Below, one piece after another: positions 36,288-50,100 of a stretch of 64,000 nucleotides of DNA. Source of the stretch: Gamarada debralockiae. Lineage: Eukaryota; Ascomycota; Leotiomycetes; Helotiales; Hyphodiscaceae. Each line of letters opens with the position of its first letter. Position 1 is the first letter of the stretch. The notes beneath the pieces are model-generated. The model made no database searches, was not told the DNA's origin, and was given only the letters and a program-made list of their open reading frames with translations. The position numbers and the translations under genes were made by a program. Location of the stretch: NCBI GenBank assembly GCA_002803225.1, contig NXFV01001684.1, forward strand, positions 1 to 64,000. Direction: 5' to 3'.

Positions 36288-37100
36288 TTAGTGAGAAATA
36301 CTTACGGGTGCATAATCCGTTCTCAATCGATGACGCGCAGAAACCAACTTCCCTAAAATACCAGCAGCAGCACCAGGCTCAAAGCCCCCCTTCGCAGCTA
36401 GAATCATGCCCAGCCTGTCGGCCTCCAACTCACGAATTTTCGATGTGCCCCCCAAGACAAAGTATTCCACTCCAACAGTGATCGTTAACTGCCCCAAAAT
36501 AATTCTCTAATCAAGCTTGATCAAGATCCAGAGAGCCGGGATGTATATATTCCTATTTGAGTCTTCCTCGCGCTTGTGTTCGAGAAGGACGTGTGCGATT
36601 TCGTGGGAGACGACTTGTGCGAGCTCTGAGTCTGTGATGAAGAAATCGATACAGGATGTAGAGAGAGGGCTTTGGAGCCGGCGGGCTTGTAGTTGTGGCG
36701 ACTCTGCAGAGCGCATTAGTGTATACCTTCCAGCAAGACCTAGAAAGAGACTCACTAAGCGTATCAACAACCATCACTTCCCACTTCCTTCCGCCAACTC
36801 CGTTCTCGAGTCCCTTACCAGTCATCAATTGCTCAAGCACCTTATACGCCCTGCCCACTATTGGATCAACTAGCTCAACCAGCTGGCCTCTGTTCTCTGC
36901 TCTCTCTCTTCAGACTCGTGTATCTCACCAAGCATTGCCGTGTGATGGCCTCCGCCGATCTGACCATGTACCCCTGTCTGCCATCATTGGATCTAGGAAC
37001 GGTTTCAATGTGGGAATAGTAGTGATATGTGGTGCCGCCGGCCAAGACGACAAATCCTATCCGAAAGTAGACGTTGCTGCTGAATGCGCGAGCAGAGATG
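36288..37100 (-). pseudogene. OMA1-like M48 metalloprotease remnant
   Basis: On the minus strand, segments in different frames line up with an OMA1-type M48 peptidase of the mitochondrial inner membrane. In order: a membrane-like start FRIGFVVLAGG followed by YSHIETVP (about 37070-36970), LVDPIVGRAYKVLEQLM (about 36870-36820), KWEVMVVDT (36780), the zinc site VSHEIAHVLLEH (HEXXH, about 36600), and ELEADRLGMILAAKGGFEP with the third-ligand Glu (about 36420). Frameshifts separate the second and first parts (near 36870), and the LPGGKV-type region before the zinc site is scrambled across frames. A TGA/TAA-type stop follows KREEDS...LIKLD. The active-site residues survive but the reading frame does not, so I call it a pseudogene; badly resolved introns are the alternative. 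Confidence 0.68.
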
Positions 37101-38039
37101 CTTCATAGTCCTGGAGGTTTGGTAGAACATAAGAATTTTTGAGGTTCGCGGGCGTATTTTGGAGGGTGGTGGAGGATAGAACGTGTTAGTGTTGAGGCCT
37201 GATGTGGATTATTGATGTTGAAGAAGGATGTGGTTTGGTGAAGCTTTCAGCGCACGGTGCTACAACTTAAAAAAGTCGATATCGACTTCCACTCCCCAGC
37301 GCAGGCCGGAGTCGATTGATGAGGCAATGCCTCCTCTATCGAAGGACTATGAAGTCTTATTGCCGTCAATCGATCGATGAGGCAAGTGCAGAGATAGATA
37401 AAGTCAAAGCTGTACTGCACTGCATTGTTGGCGTTTCAAGGACGCAGCCGCGACGATGCATCCCACAATTTCTTCCCCTGTGAGCACCCTGCAGAAGCTA
37501 TCCAAATGGCAAAGTCTGGCCTCTTGCTCGAAATGGAAGGAGATATCAGAAGCGTCTCAATCTTCCCAAAGACGGCAGAGATTGTTGGGTTTGAAACCAA
37601 TTCCGAGAGCTGCAGAAGAAGCATAGTCGTGCTGTGAGGAAGTTCTCAGCAGCTTCCATCATCTGGAGTGATACCGTACGTTCTTCCTTATCTAGTATAT
37701 CTTCTAGAAAACAGCAGGCATCGTGTTGCGCAGCACCGTCACTCTCGTCATTAACCCGTTCATCACCACCTGCAAAAGCCTCTAAAGCCTCTTCGAATCA
37801 CGGTATGGTTCCGACAATTTGGTTGCAGGACGTCTTTTTTGACAGGCCTTGAGACCTCAGTGGGGCTCACGGCACAGCCTTCCCCTATCCAAGAACTCAA
37901 ACAACCATCGCGCAACGAAGTACTCGTACCATCAGATCACCTCGAAACGTATAAATGCAATGTATTAAGTCCAATTGCCATCAACCTGACACCGGTATAC
38001 AGCATCCAGTTCATATGTCGAAGCAGCCGGCCAACAACA
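37101..38039. other. Intergenic stretch with a short direct repeat
   Basis: About 0.9 kb without a recognised gene. A near-identical 15-base unit of the type TCGAT(T/C)GATGAGGCAA occurs twice about 55 bases apart (near 37313 and 37370). Its meaning is unknown. Confidence 0.35.
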
Positions 38040-41000
38040 ATGTCGACCGTCAGTGAACAGCAGCGCATCGAAGCACGGGAACATGTTCAAAGGATATCGA
38101 AGAAGTATGGTGGGTGAGCAAGAAGTCTCGCGAGACTCTAGAGCGACTGGCAGCGCTGGATCCCGAAGCCCGTAAGGCTATTCAAGAGACTCAAAGGTCC
38201 ACAAAAAGCCTTCAAGAAGGATGGGGCTCTTCGATTATCTCGTGGGTACTTTTTGACACCCGCCAATGAATTCAGTAAAGCTCACTCTGTTTCTAGTCTG
38301 GCTACCAATCTTTACAACAGCGAGGCCCGTTTTCTACTCGAATTAGTACAGAATGCAGAAGACAACAAATACACCAAAGCGGAAGCTTTGGGCGCTGCGC
38401 CATATATCAATTTCAAATTATACCCGGACAAGATCATCTCGAATCCAATGAGGACGGTTTCACTCCAGGACAGGTGGACGCTATTTGTACGACGAACAGC
38501 AGCACAAAAGTGGGCGAGGAGGGTTATATTGGCGAGAAGGGTATTGGGTTCAAGTCTGTCTTCATGGTAGCGTCCAAGGTCTATATTCAATCCGGACCGT
38601 ACTCCTTCTATTTTGAACACGAGGCGGGTGAGAAAGGTATGGGCATGATTACTCCGGTCTATGAAGAACCCCAAGAGGATATCCCGCACCCACTGACGCG
38701 AATGGCCCTGACTCTCGAGAACCACTGCAATCGTCAGGCACTTTCGAAGCAGTTTGACGAACTTCCCGATACGATCCTCTTGTTCCTCAAGAAGCTGAAT
38801 TCACTCACCACATGCAGATACCATTCTGACGGACGGCTACAAACTTCCACGAAATATTCTTCCGAATATGACACTGCAAACCATCGAGCGACGTTGACAA
38901 GAGCATCAAATGACGAGTTCTCCAATTCCATAAAGCACAACACTCAAACATACCATATTACAAAGAAGATGGCCACCAATCTTCCGAAAGACCCCAAAAG
39001 GAAGAGAGAAACAGCAGAAATGGTGCTGGCCTTTCCGATCAACTCTGATTCGGACCCAATAATTAGACATCAAGATGTGTACGCCTATTTGCCTATTCAT
39101 GATTTCGGATTTCGAGTGCGTGATCCCTTCATAAGTGCAAGCATTCGTTGGCTGACTACCTACCCCTAGTTCTTCATCCATTCGGGTTTTATTACTCAAG
39201 CCAGTCGACAGGATATCGTTGAGTCCCCACGAAATACAGCTCTTCTTGATGAAATTGCAAGAACTCTCATTGATGCAGTGGTTCAATTTCGCGAGCACCC
39301 TAAACTTCGATATTCGTGGATTCAATATCTCCCAGATAACTCGGCATTGGGCGCTTTCTGGATGGCTCTTCGAACCAAGATTGAAAAACAACTGATGACT
39401 ATTAACTTCCTACGCACATGGGGCAATGGCGAGCTCTAGTCCATATCTTCTCTGAGGTATGTCCGCGATATATTCAGCGACAAAGGATTTCCACTTCTTG
39501 AGGATTCACCAGTTGAGATATGTGTCGACCCACGTTATACGACAGGGAACCTGGAAAAGCTCAAGCATCTTGGGCTAAATGAGCTCAGTTACGACGAGTT
39601 CGTAGATAAGCTGAGGTACGATCTTAAGAGTCCTCGCTCGAGGATGAAGGCTAGTACTACAGATGATGACTGGCATCGACGGGTTGCCGAAATATTGAAC
39701 ACTTTTTGCAGGCTTTCCTCGGGGTTGAACGCGCTGGACTACATTGAGTTAATTCCGCTCAAAGATTGCACCTGGACGTCGAGACACATTGGCTCCATTT
39801 ACTACCCTAAAATTGACGATATCGATGTGCCAACTGACCTTGGTTTGAGACTCCTTCACCCTGATTCATACCGAATCACGGCTCGCCAAGAGCTTTTCGG
39901 GAGACTCGGCGTCACGCCTCTCCCTACCGACGTAGTCCGGCAGCGAATTTTTCAGCAATATGAACTTTCGAGTGCTTGGGCTTTGGGTTGGGGTTCAGTT
40001 CCTCTGTCGGCTTCGCTTCAGCATCTTCGATACCTCTGGTGGACCCACGACTCTTCGTGTGCCAGCCTCCCTCTCGCATTTCGAGTGATTGACCATGATG
40101 AGCGCTCTCAGAACCCGAACAGCAATGTTTTCTTCGATTCCAAGGAATTTTACGGCGTTCGTGACCTTATAACGACTGATTGGGGTCATTCCATTCAGGT
40201 CAGCAAATATACACCTTTGCAGAATACCTTTCTGCCCTCACCGTCCCTTTCCAAGCTCTGCGGAGAGTTTTCCGTACAACATATATTCCCGCTGCTATGG
40301 CTGCCATGGCTGGCAGGAATAACTCCACGCACAGATGAGAAAATACAAAAAGCCTGGGGTTTCTTGACACGGTTTGGGGTCGGTTTTGAAAAGAATTTGT
40401 CGTTCTATCTTCAAATTCTAGAATGCATATTGACACTCAGCAGAGAGAAGGGATCTTGGGATAATCATCGCCAGGTGATCACGCTGTACGAGACGATACA
40501 ACACCAGTGTCGAGGGCATGCTGACGCTGTCGTACGGGAAAGGAGACAAGATACGACCTAGTAAGAATCCCGCTGTTATTTCTGCAATTTTCTGACCCTT
40601 TACGCAGTGAGTTTTTCAAGAAGAGCGCAGCAGTATTGAAGAAACTTCAAAACGAAGGCGCAGTGTCCTGGTTAGCTCTCGATGATTGCCTCTGGGATGC
40701 ACCACATTACATGCAGTCAAAGACACCTTTAAAGCCGTTCTACCTTGCCAGCGAAACAGACCCTAAGGAACGCGTTCTTTCTGAGTTCTTTCAAATCACA
40801 CTCAAAGTCGGAGACGTGACATCAGAGGATCTTATCACGAACTGATGTGGATGAGGAATGCGGAAACGAATGCCACAGGAACGGCCTTGGAAACATTCGG
40901 GATATCTATCATCGGCTGGATAGGATGAGAGTAGTCGACGATAAAGGCGGGGCAAGAATCCGGTGAGAAACCAATCCAGAATTCATAGCCCGGCACTTCT

Positions 41001-43839
41001 AATTTTGCAGTGAACAATTGGAGTCGGAGAAGCTTATTTATGTCCCCCAAGATGACGCGTGGCTTGCCCCTTCGTCTTGCTTATGGTCGACTAAGGCGAG
41101 AATCTCCGGGAAATCCACGATCAGCAATCACTATTCTGGACTTGAGCACTTCTTTGTTAATTTTCTCGGCGTGACGGCTCCAACGCTCGACATGTTGCTT
41201 GCAGAACTGAAATCTCAGGTGGCCTCGAGGCAAAACCAATCACCATTCAACGTCGTAAGGGAGCTGCTATGGGCAATTAATTCATTACTACTTTCCGAGA
41301 TCCCAGTACCGAAGGAGTCTCTTCATGGCTACAGCCTCTTCCCTGTGAGGATGAAAGGAGGGCTAATCGAGTTGCAAAGCAGCAGAAAAGACTTTGCTAT
41401 TGTGGATCGTCAAAAGCTTTTTGACGTCTTCAAGGGACGAGCCGCAATACTTGATTTCGACCTTGAAGAAGTTCGGAGGTTGAGACCATTTCTGAAGTGG
41501 CTGGGAATGGAAGACCGGTACTTGTCTCAACAGGTGAAAGAGAAAACTACTGTGGCCGGAAGCTTACAGAGCTTTCATTTTGATTTGACAAGTAGTCTGC
41601 GTTTTCAAGCTCACGCGATCTTTAGGCAAGTCGAATTTCCATCATGTCAAACTTGAACGTCTTTATTAATATTTGGAAGATGCGCTGTTCACTTCGACAG
41701 CCCTCGAGCTCCTGAAAATGACCAGTCACTTTACCGACTTTTTGCTCAGCCGTGGTGGATGAAACCGATGGCATTTCGAGTCAGCTGATACTCCACCAAA
41801 CCGGCAAAGACATCGTCCACGAAGAGTGGAGAAGCAAGTTACACATCGAAGATGAAACCGGGAAGCCATTGCGGATCTACGTTCCTAGAAATATCCAAGA
41901 CCGAAAGCTCTGTTAGGCACGAATGCTACCCGAAAGACTTCTCTCGCATGTCATCATGAAGGATCCAGTAACCGGTCCTGCCGCGGGAGTCGATCCAGCT
42001 GCCTGCATTGTTTTAACGACGATTATGAACAATGACCACGACTTACTAGAATCGTTGCTTGAAGAATTTGGGATCGTGAAGGCTGATGTATCGGAGATTA
42101 AGAACAATGACATACGGGAATCCGCGTCACCACCGTCTTCGAATCTAGGAGCAAGGACAGAGCCTTCTCCGACACTGAGGACAAGCAAGGAGAGCTCGGC
42201 AAGGACAGAGAGTCCTCAGACGTCGAGATCTAGCGGAGATGATGATCTAAGGACAGAGACTCCTCAAACACCAAGAGCAAGAGAGGAAAAAGTCAGCCGG
42301 ACGGAACTGCCACTCCTACGAGCACCGTAGATACGGCAGCTGAAGGTCTCGAAAGAGCCCGTGTGAATAGAACTCCCGAAAGTCGCCGGAACCCTTTTCT
42401 CGAAGCAATAATTGCCAATGCAACGAGTGCCTCGGATTCAGATCCGCCGAAGATCACGAGCCCATCTACTAGGCCACGCGCACAGCCAAGTTCACACCAT
42501 ACTCCCACTACACAAGACTCCGCATCCGAGCTTGCGCCACAACATATCGATGAAGTCGACAACGATCAAGAGTATCTCAAGCTCCTGAGCAAGATCATTG
42601 ACGATTCTCGTACTATGCAATTTCCTTCTCAGGGGCCTTTCAACTTCGACGAAATGCGGAATGCACTTCCCTCCGAGCCAGACGAAGATCCTGTGGATGC
42701 TCCAAGTTCCAAGTATCCATTTGGACACCAACCCGATAATCAGATCAAGCACGACATGAAAATTGAGGCCGCAGGAGAGCTGTTGGTATGTTTCAAACTT
42801 TCTTTTCTATTATTCTATTGAATTTAAGGCAATTTGCTAATCGCAAATAACCTAGATTATGAGATTCTCTCACGCTTGCAAGTTCCGGGGGTTGTGGGAA
42901 CGTACAAATTGCCACGTTTTGGACTGTGGAACTGGGAGAGTACAATTCGACACCTTGTTGCGATTCATCCGCAGTATGCCCATTTGCAACCACCAAAGCA
43001 TCCAAACCAGCGAGAACAAGCAGACATAATCTATGATGGTAGGCTCGGAGACTTCACCAAATATCTCTTAGACAAAGGATACTTACCTTCTTCCCATAAA
43101 TGGAACACCGTCCCTGGTCCCAAGTATTTCATTGAAGTCAAGACTACGACGAAAGAGTGCTCAACGCGATTTTATATAAGCAAAAGTCAATTTCTGAGAG
43201 TAAGGATATCCCTCTACTCCCTGTCCTTATATAGATGTACATGATCTGACGAGCATTATTCAGATGAAAGAGATGACCTTCGTGCCGGGCAGTCCTGTGC
43301 CCAATGTTTACATGATCTTCCGAGTCTACGGACTTGGGAAGAAGGATATGAATTTCCGTATCTACGTCGATCCGGAAAGCATGCGGAGGAGGCAACAGTT
43401 GGACTTCAGTGCTGAAAGTTATTCTGTCGTTCCGAGTAATGCGGAGGTCGAACTTCCCGCAAAACCTACCGACTCCGCACCTAAGGTCCCATCCCCAAAT
43501 CTAACCGCATTATTCAGAGATATAAAACCCAACATCTCGCCAACTTGGGGTGAAGGCGTTGGGGTCCACGGAGGGCAGAGGATGGCGTCGCCACGCGGCA
43601 GGCGGTCCTCCAGGTTTCATTCTCCCCGAACCACACCAGACAGCGCGGCAGCATTATTTCCAGCACCCCCAATATTCCAATTTGTGTCTGAACCTACTCA
43701 AGGATCTCGACCGGAAGCCCCAGTTGTCTCTGGATCTTCCCCCTATGTACGAAGAACTTACTATTGGAACACTTCTGAATCGACCGCACCTGAGACGCCA
43801 ACCTCCAGTGCATCTGTCTCAAGTGAGGACGCCAGATAA
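38040..43839 (+). pseudogene. NO VEIN/sacsin-type GHKL ATPase with C-terminal DUF3883 domain, decayed
   Basis: A large gene of the fungal sacsin/NOV-like family. The N-terminal Hsp90-like ATPase motifs are legible: RFLLELVQNAEDNKYTKA, SNEDGFTPGQVDAICT and GEKGIGFKSVF. A long middle region follows, then a low-complexity acidic/Ser linker (about 42050-42700) and the C-terminal DUF3883 region with GPKYFIEVKTTTKE, a PD-(D/E)XK-like core. Typical introns remain, for example at 39112-39169, at about 40561, and a GC-AG intron at 41626-41679. Lesions: frame changes near 38112, 38445, 40843, 41742 and 42303, and in-frame TAG at 39437 and 41914. Each frame resumes clear homologous-looking sequence after the break, so this is a once-complete gene in decay. 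NOV-family roles are poorly known; the plant founder affects vascular development. Confidence 0.78.
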
Positions 43840-46800
43840 GGGACCCAACAGATGGGAATAACGATGAAAATTCGCCACACAAATCTCCACCTCGCAAGTC
43901 GCCTTGGGGGCAGCCATAAGTTGTTGCACAATATTTGGAAATTCGTGGTAGAGCTCCTTTTCAATATTTGCTACCACACCCAACAGCCCAAACTCGACCC
44001 TTCACGGAAGTAAACTCACCAGTGGATTTGGGACTTCGGATCCCAGCCCCTCAGCACCCTATACCGCGCTAGTCGTCTTTAATATCAGCAGAAGCATCCG
44101 TATAGAACCATTGTGGGGATAGGGATCCAAACTACAGTTCTCAGTGCCTTACAATCGAATTCCGCTCGTCGGCGGTGATACTTTCGACGCCGCAGCCTGA
44201 TAATCTGTCCAGCATCTCTCTTATTCAAGGATACGTGATTCTCGGACGATATCAAGAGGTACTCTTAACATGAATTCAGATGACGATAACGGGAGTGACA
44301 TTGATACATCTGCGAAAGGGACAGAAAAGTTCGGTCGGAAGATCACGTGGACAATACGATGTCCCTACCCCGTGAAGGACTGACTGCCTAGTTCCAGGAT
44401 GTTTTGTGTGGGATACTAGATCGGGTAATCTCTGCGAGCTGTCAAATGCATGACCTAAAGACTTCGTATTATTCGGGTCAATTTGAAGTCCGAAAGTATT
44501 ATTACACGTGACTTATGCAATGCTGACTGGGACGCCTGAAATGATTCCACTCTTTTTAGCTTTTCCATTCAATAGATCAGAGAAGCTTTGAATCGGTGTT
44601 TTTACCACTCATGTTACTGTCGTTTTCTGCCGGGGAGATACTTCCGCTCTGAAGCGGCGTTCATTATGTCGTGACGTCCGCCGCTTTGCAGAAGCGGGTC
44701 TTAGGATGGGTTCTCAGCCCTTTCAATCACCCCATCTCGGATCCGAGATCCCGCTATTCTTGAGCCTCCCAACTGCACAGGGCCTTCCAGATACGACAAC
44801 TCAGTGTTCAGGCCTTGTTCATTCTATTCATAAGCGCCGAGGGATGCTCAAAAATGTTCTGGCCAGAGATTCACAAATGTCATGAGTCGACAACGAGAGA
44901 TTGCATATTTTGTCAACCAACTTTCTTGCCTACACGAAGGTCAAGAAACTGATAAGGATTCACCAGAAAATTATGCAAAAGCCTCTCGCTTGAGGGGCAG
45001 TCACACAGAAAAGTTCCACACTGACGCAAGGCTGACCAACCAAAATATCTCCGCCGTCTGTTCCACCGCCTTCAATTGGGTTGACAAGATCCTGCCAAGC
45101 TACCATTGTCACCTGCCGGCCGGTGAGTTTTTGATCCTTTCTGACGCTCCTGTTCTACGACAGGACTGACAAATTGTATGCGTGGCTTCATAGGTCCGAT
45201 ACTGCGCATTCCTCTTTTGCTGGACCAGTCATACATATTTAAGTCTGCAGCGCCGACTCTTTGCAGATTCTCGTCGAAAGTGGAAATGATGACTGCAGAC
45301 GGATTTTCCCCCTCTCTGTTATCGGATAAGGGTCCCCTGGGCGAAATTTCCTTCAGTACTTGACATCTACTTGGTGCCACGGAGCGGGTTGGGCGGAGTT
45401 GATACGGGTTTTATAATACATCACCAATTGCGGGCCGAACATTTAAGCAACGCGGCATCGGATCGCCTCGTGGGGGAATAAAGAACACAGTCATGCCGCC
45501 AATGATAATACTACCTAAAAGTTAATGTGTGGTCGCAATTTGCGGGGTTACAGCCATACAGTTGTGAATGTGTTTTCGAGGTTTATCAAGGTTTCGGAAG
45601 ACGAAGAGCGATAAGGCTGCTTTTGATCTCCTTGCTGCCGATCCTTCGCTACGCTGCGGTTGGGACAGTGTCGTGTCATGCCAAGAACAGCTAGCCTATA
45701 CGCCTTCTCGGCTTGCGGCAAAGTTTTACTGGTGGTTGGAGATGCGTGTTCTGAATTTGGATGTGAAAGGCTGCCGCCTAAATAAATAGATAAGTTTTAA
45801 TTGACTGGACACTGGAGCATGGCTTAGATGGATGTTAGTCGATCGTCGAGTCAGTAAGGTGCTACGGATACCTGAGGCCCCGAGGTTTCTGTCCCTAGGA
45901 TTTCTAGGGCGTTTTCCGCGACAGCGTTGCAATTGGAATGTGGGGGGCAGGGTTGCCTTCACAGCTGAAAATCCTCAACGTCATTCAGAGTCTCGTCTAC
46001 GCAGATCATTGCTACGCTTCACGCGTAGAAATTCTAAATCCTGAGAGAGATTAAAGCATGTCCGATAGATGACAGCTTTGATGTGTTCGAAGGTCCTAAC
46101 AACATCGTCAGCACATGCACCTGTATTGCAAGTATGAGAGTCACAGCGGCTGAAAATCCCACCCTTGTACCTAGTACATTGCGCTCTGGCGGCTCGTAAC
46201 CTATGGTAAGCGAAACTTGTTCCTGGTGGCTCAGTTAACCTTCCATCCCCAAAATAGACCAGGGCTGTCCTCCGATTCGATGTGGCGTTTCTGGCTCATG
46301 GTGCATAAATTGGGTCTCACACTAGGCCGTCACCCTCCCGCTTTTGCGTACGAGCAAGATACGGAGAGGCGGTAGATCTTCAAAATATTCCAGAAACTGT
46401 CCATCAAACATTCTCACAAGCTTCCACATGGAAGAAGTAGCTTTAGGCGAAACTAAGAAATATGTTGGCCGGATCTGCACCGAACCATTTGGGGATAGCA
46501 CGGGTGATTAATACAATTGATCGCCGAAACGTGCATATCAGGGCCGTGCCAGCACACATCGTTTTCCAAAAGTACTATGATCTTCGTCGATAGCCCTCAC
46601 AAAGTCAACCCCAAGATAAGCACGTCAACCAAATAATGGGTCCATCGTCAGATCGAAGCTTCCCCTCGTAAGGTTTCCTTGTCGAGGCTATCATTGTATT
46701 CACACTGAATACTGAATGAGGCACCCTTTCCGGAGTCCGTATTCCTCCGCGATGCAACTAAAGATATATTTTCCTAAGTAATCCATGGCCACTGCATACT

Positions 46801-47106
46801 AGGGCTTGGCGAATCAGATACTGGTCCTATGATAAGTGATCCAGATTGTGTTGACGAGCAGGCAAACCATTCATGTGGAGCTTGATGCTCAGTATGGAGC
46901 TCTCAGCTCTCTGCCCAAAGCTTCCAAGCCACCGACGCCCCCTCGTTGTCTCAGTCATGGTTATTCCAAACCGCGATTGCTCCAATGAGACTCGTTTTAA
47001 TCATCAGTTACCCCCAGGATCTCCTTGACAGGATTTTTGCTTGTTGAAAAGAGATGAACTCACTTGAGTTTGACATCCCAAATTTATCCCAAATATTATC
47101 GTCAAG
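43840..47106. other. 3.3-kb gene-free stretch before the melanin cluster
   Basis: The longest stretch in the window without a recognised gene. Open frames (for example 44882-45169 plus and 45568-45789 plus) are short and lack family features. No transposase, RNA gene or tandem array identified. It separates the decayed NOV-like gene from the pigment cluster. Confidence 0.4.
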
Positions 47107-50100
47107 ATGGTTTTCTGTGCATACTGCGGACAGAACTTCAAAAGAAAGGAACATTTGGAGAGGCATCTTCCAACTCGTAAGTCGCTCCACTCTTGAGTTT
47201 GGGATATTTATGTTGGGAATGGATGCCTGACCAACTTTCTGTAGACACCAATGTGAAGCCATACAGATGTGATTCCTGCCAGTTATCATTTGCAAGAAAG
47301 TAAGTAGCAACATCCAAGAACTCCGGGGCGGGAAACAAGAGCTAAAAGAATTATTTCTCAGAGACCTTCTTCAGAAGCATCACTCGACGTATCACGAAGT
47401 CCAAGATTCTGCTCAACAGTCTGACGGAGAACATGCCAAGCCCCAACGAACACCAATTGCATGTACCAAATGTGCAAGCGCGAAAGCTGCTTGTGACAAG
47501 AAAGTTCCATGCTCACGATGTATCGACAAAAACCTCCCCTGCGATGCTCGATTCGCCCGCAGGTCTGCCAAAGTGGCTCTGGTGCGGGGAACAAGCCCAA
47601 CAGAGAAGCCAAAGCGTCAATATCAGAACGCGAAGGAAACAATCCAGCAACAAGAGGTGGATGTTGTCGCTGAGATTCATATGGGTGGCGGAGACCAATT
47701 CTTGCAAGACCAAAACAACCCGGATCTTATGATGTGGGAGACTTCTCAAAAGATGTCTGCCTATCCGTTACAGGCATTACATTTTTCGACTGATGCCATT
47801 GAAATTCTCCCCAATTGCGAAACGGGCCGTGAGAGTGGTGATGGATTCTTGAGCCTGACGGGAAGTGTCGATGTTGACCCCCATACTGTGAACTTTGAGG
47901 AGATTCACATGTGGAGTAATTACTCCTTGGAAGGGGGAATGGACTTCTCTAACCAAGCTGCAATGCCCTTTTTGCCTTTTCCTTCAATTCCCGGAGATGG
48001 AACCCATACCCCGTCAATACCTTTGACCTCCCCATCCTTGTCAACATCGACGTCCCGTAGTCATATGAATAGTATAAGTTCCTGGAAAGGCACCCTCGAG
48101 CCGAGCCTCCAAGATCAAAACCCATCGTTGACTTGGTTGGACAACGGAAGCATCCCAGAGCTGGAGATTGTCATCGCCGCTGAGGAGGCATGGCCGCTGG
48201 CAAGGTGCAATCCTCCGATCTTCTCTGGCGCCTGCCCGCGGACAGCCTTGGTCCACCTCCAAAATTTTCAAGACTGCTCTAAACTTGAGGATGCGTGGAA
48301 CTCGATGAACGATTTATTGTGTCCAACCGCCGAGCACAATCTTGAGCAAACTCCCTTCACCATCATCCCCCTCTTCACTACCACTCGGGATAAGGTTATC
48401 GCGATCGCCCAAAGCTTCCTTCTCAAGGCATTAAGGACACACCAAAGTGGAATCAACAGCTTCGGGAACTCCAAGCTGGGAGGAGCGACGTCTTTCTTCA
48501 CCCTACCACCTTCTAACGTCATGGAGAATCTTCTCGGTAGCTCGGTGCGAAGTTTGTCTCCGTACTACGCCCTCTTCCACGGCGTTGCCCTGGACCCCAA
48601 CGAATTGATGCTCGACAACGACACTTCCACCTTGCTTTTCCTTCTTATGATGGCTCAAGGAGCAAGCTCAGTCCCAAAACCGGAAGCGCGGAACCTTGCC
48701 GCTGGGCTGACGGAAACCTGTCGCATCTCTCTTTTTGACGTTATCGAGAAGAATGTCGAACTCTCAGCAGATCCCATCGTTCTCAAGTCGGCATTGCTCT
48801 TCACCATTCTAGGTGCTTGGGGGGGAGATGCATGGCACATCAATATCGCCATGGGCCAAAGAGGAATGTATCTTGCAGTGAGTTGACTCCTTTTCAGTCA
48901 CTTTTCGACGACTGAGTAAGCTGACAAGTAAGATGCTTAAACACGCGGGCATGCTGGAAGCACAAGCATCGATACTGACGAACTTCGATAACTCTACCGA
49001 TGTGGAGCCAATTTGGAGAGAATGGCAATGTCGTGAGCACAATTACAGGTAAGAAAACCTTTTCGTTGATGAGTCAGTTAGTCAGAGTCGCCTTTGGGTA
49101 GTCGAAGTAGATATAATCCCACAGAAGCGACCCCTAACTGGTCCAAGGCGGACAAAGCAACTGTGCAATTCGCCAACTAGACAGCCACACCTGTACGCGT
49201 GTCGATTGCTAATATTCCTTAGGCTGGTGTACAACTGGGTTATGATTGATCAAGAATTGAGCCTGTTCCATGATATTGCTCCAATCTTGTCGATCACAGA
49301 ACTGCAGACACCACTCCCCGAGTGCGAACGCTTATGGCGTGCAAAGGACGCTCTTGAATGGCTAGATATTGTGCATGACCTGTGCGCAAACTCGGGCAAC
49401 TCCGGCTATCATTTGTCCGCTCACCCTCAAACTGGCCTTTCGCTAAGCCACCTGTTTCAAGATATGTTGCGTGACGAACTAGAGATTAAGAATCGTCGGC
49501 TGTCACCGCTTAGGTTAAAGCTTCTCCTCCACCCTCTCCAGTCACTGGTTTGTCATCTAGGGCAACTTCTAAGTTGCTTTTCGGGCATACATGACAATCA
49601 CCGGAGCTCGAGGCCTCTCACTACAGCTTCAACTCTTCTGCGTCTTGAAGAGGTCCAGTCATCACTTCAAAAATGGTATGACCTCTGCATGATTAACGTC
49701 AAAGAGACTCCAGGCTGTGCTATCACCAACAGCAGTCTGGTGCTTTGGCATCTCATTAGCCTGAACGCTATCACGTACTTCCCCGAGATCGAAAAGTTGG
49801 TACGGACCTCAGGTTTCGATGAGCCTTCACAAGAAACTATTCTCCGCTCTCAACGCCTCATCTATCAACCGGAAAAAGCTACCTTCCACTGTGGTCAGGT
49901 GCTCAAGATTGTCAGCGCTATGCCCAAGTCTGGACGTCCTCCATGGTGGTCAGCTGCCATCTATCGTGTGACAATGATACTCTTGGCGGATAGCATCTCG
50001 CGGCCCCGCCATCAACGTGAGAACGAAGAGAAGGGCCCACTGGTGATGATTAATTTAGTAACGCCTGAGGACTCTTTGATCACAGCGTATATCTGTAATT

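Noticed and set aside
41626..41679. Apparent stop and frameshift in the NOV-like gene after HAIFR
   Set aside because: Better explained as a GC-AG intron, which restores the conserved RCAVHFDSPR in frame.
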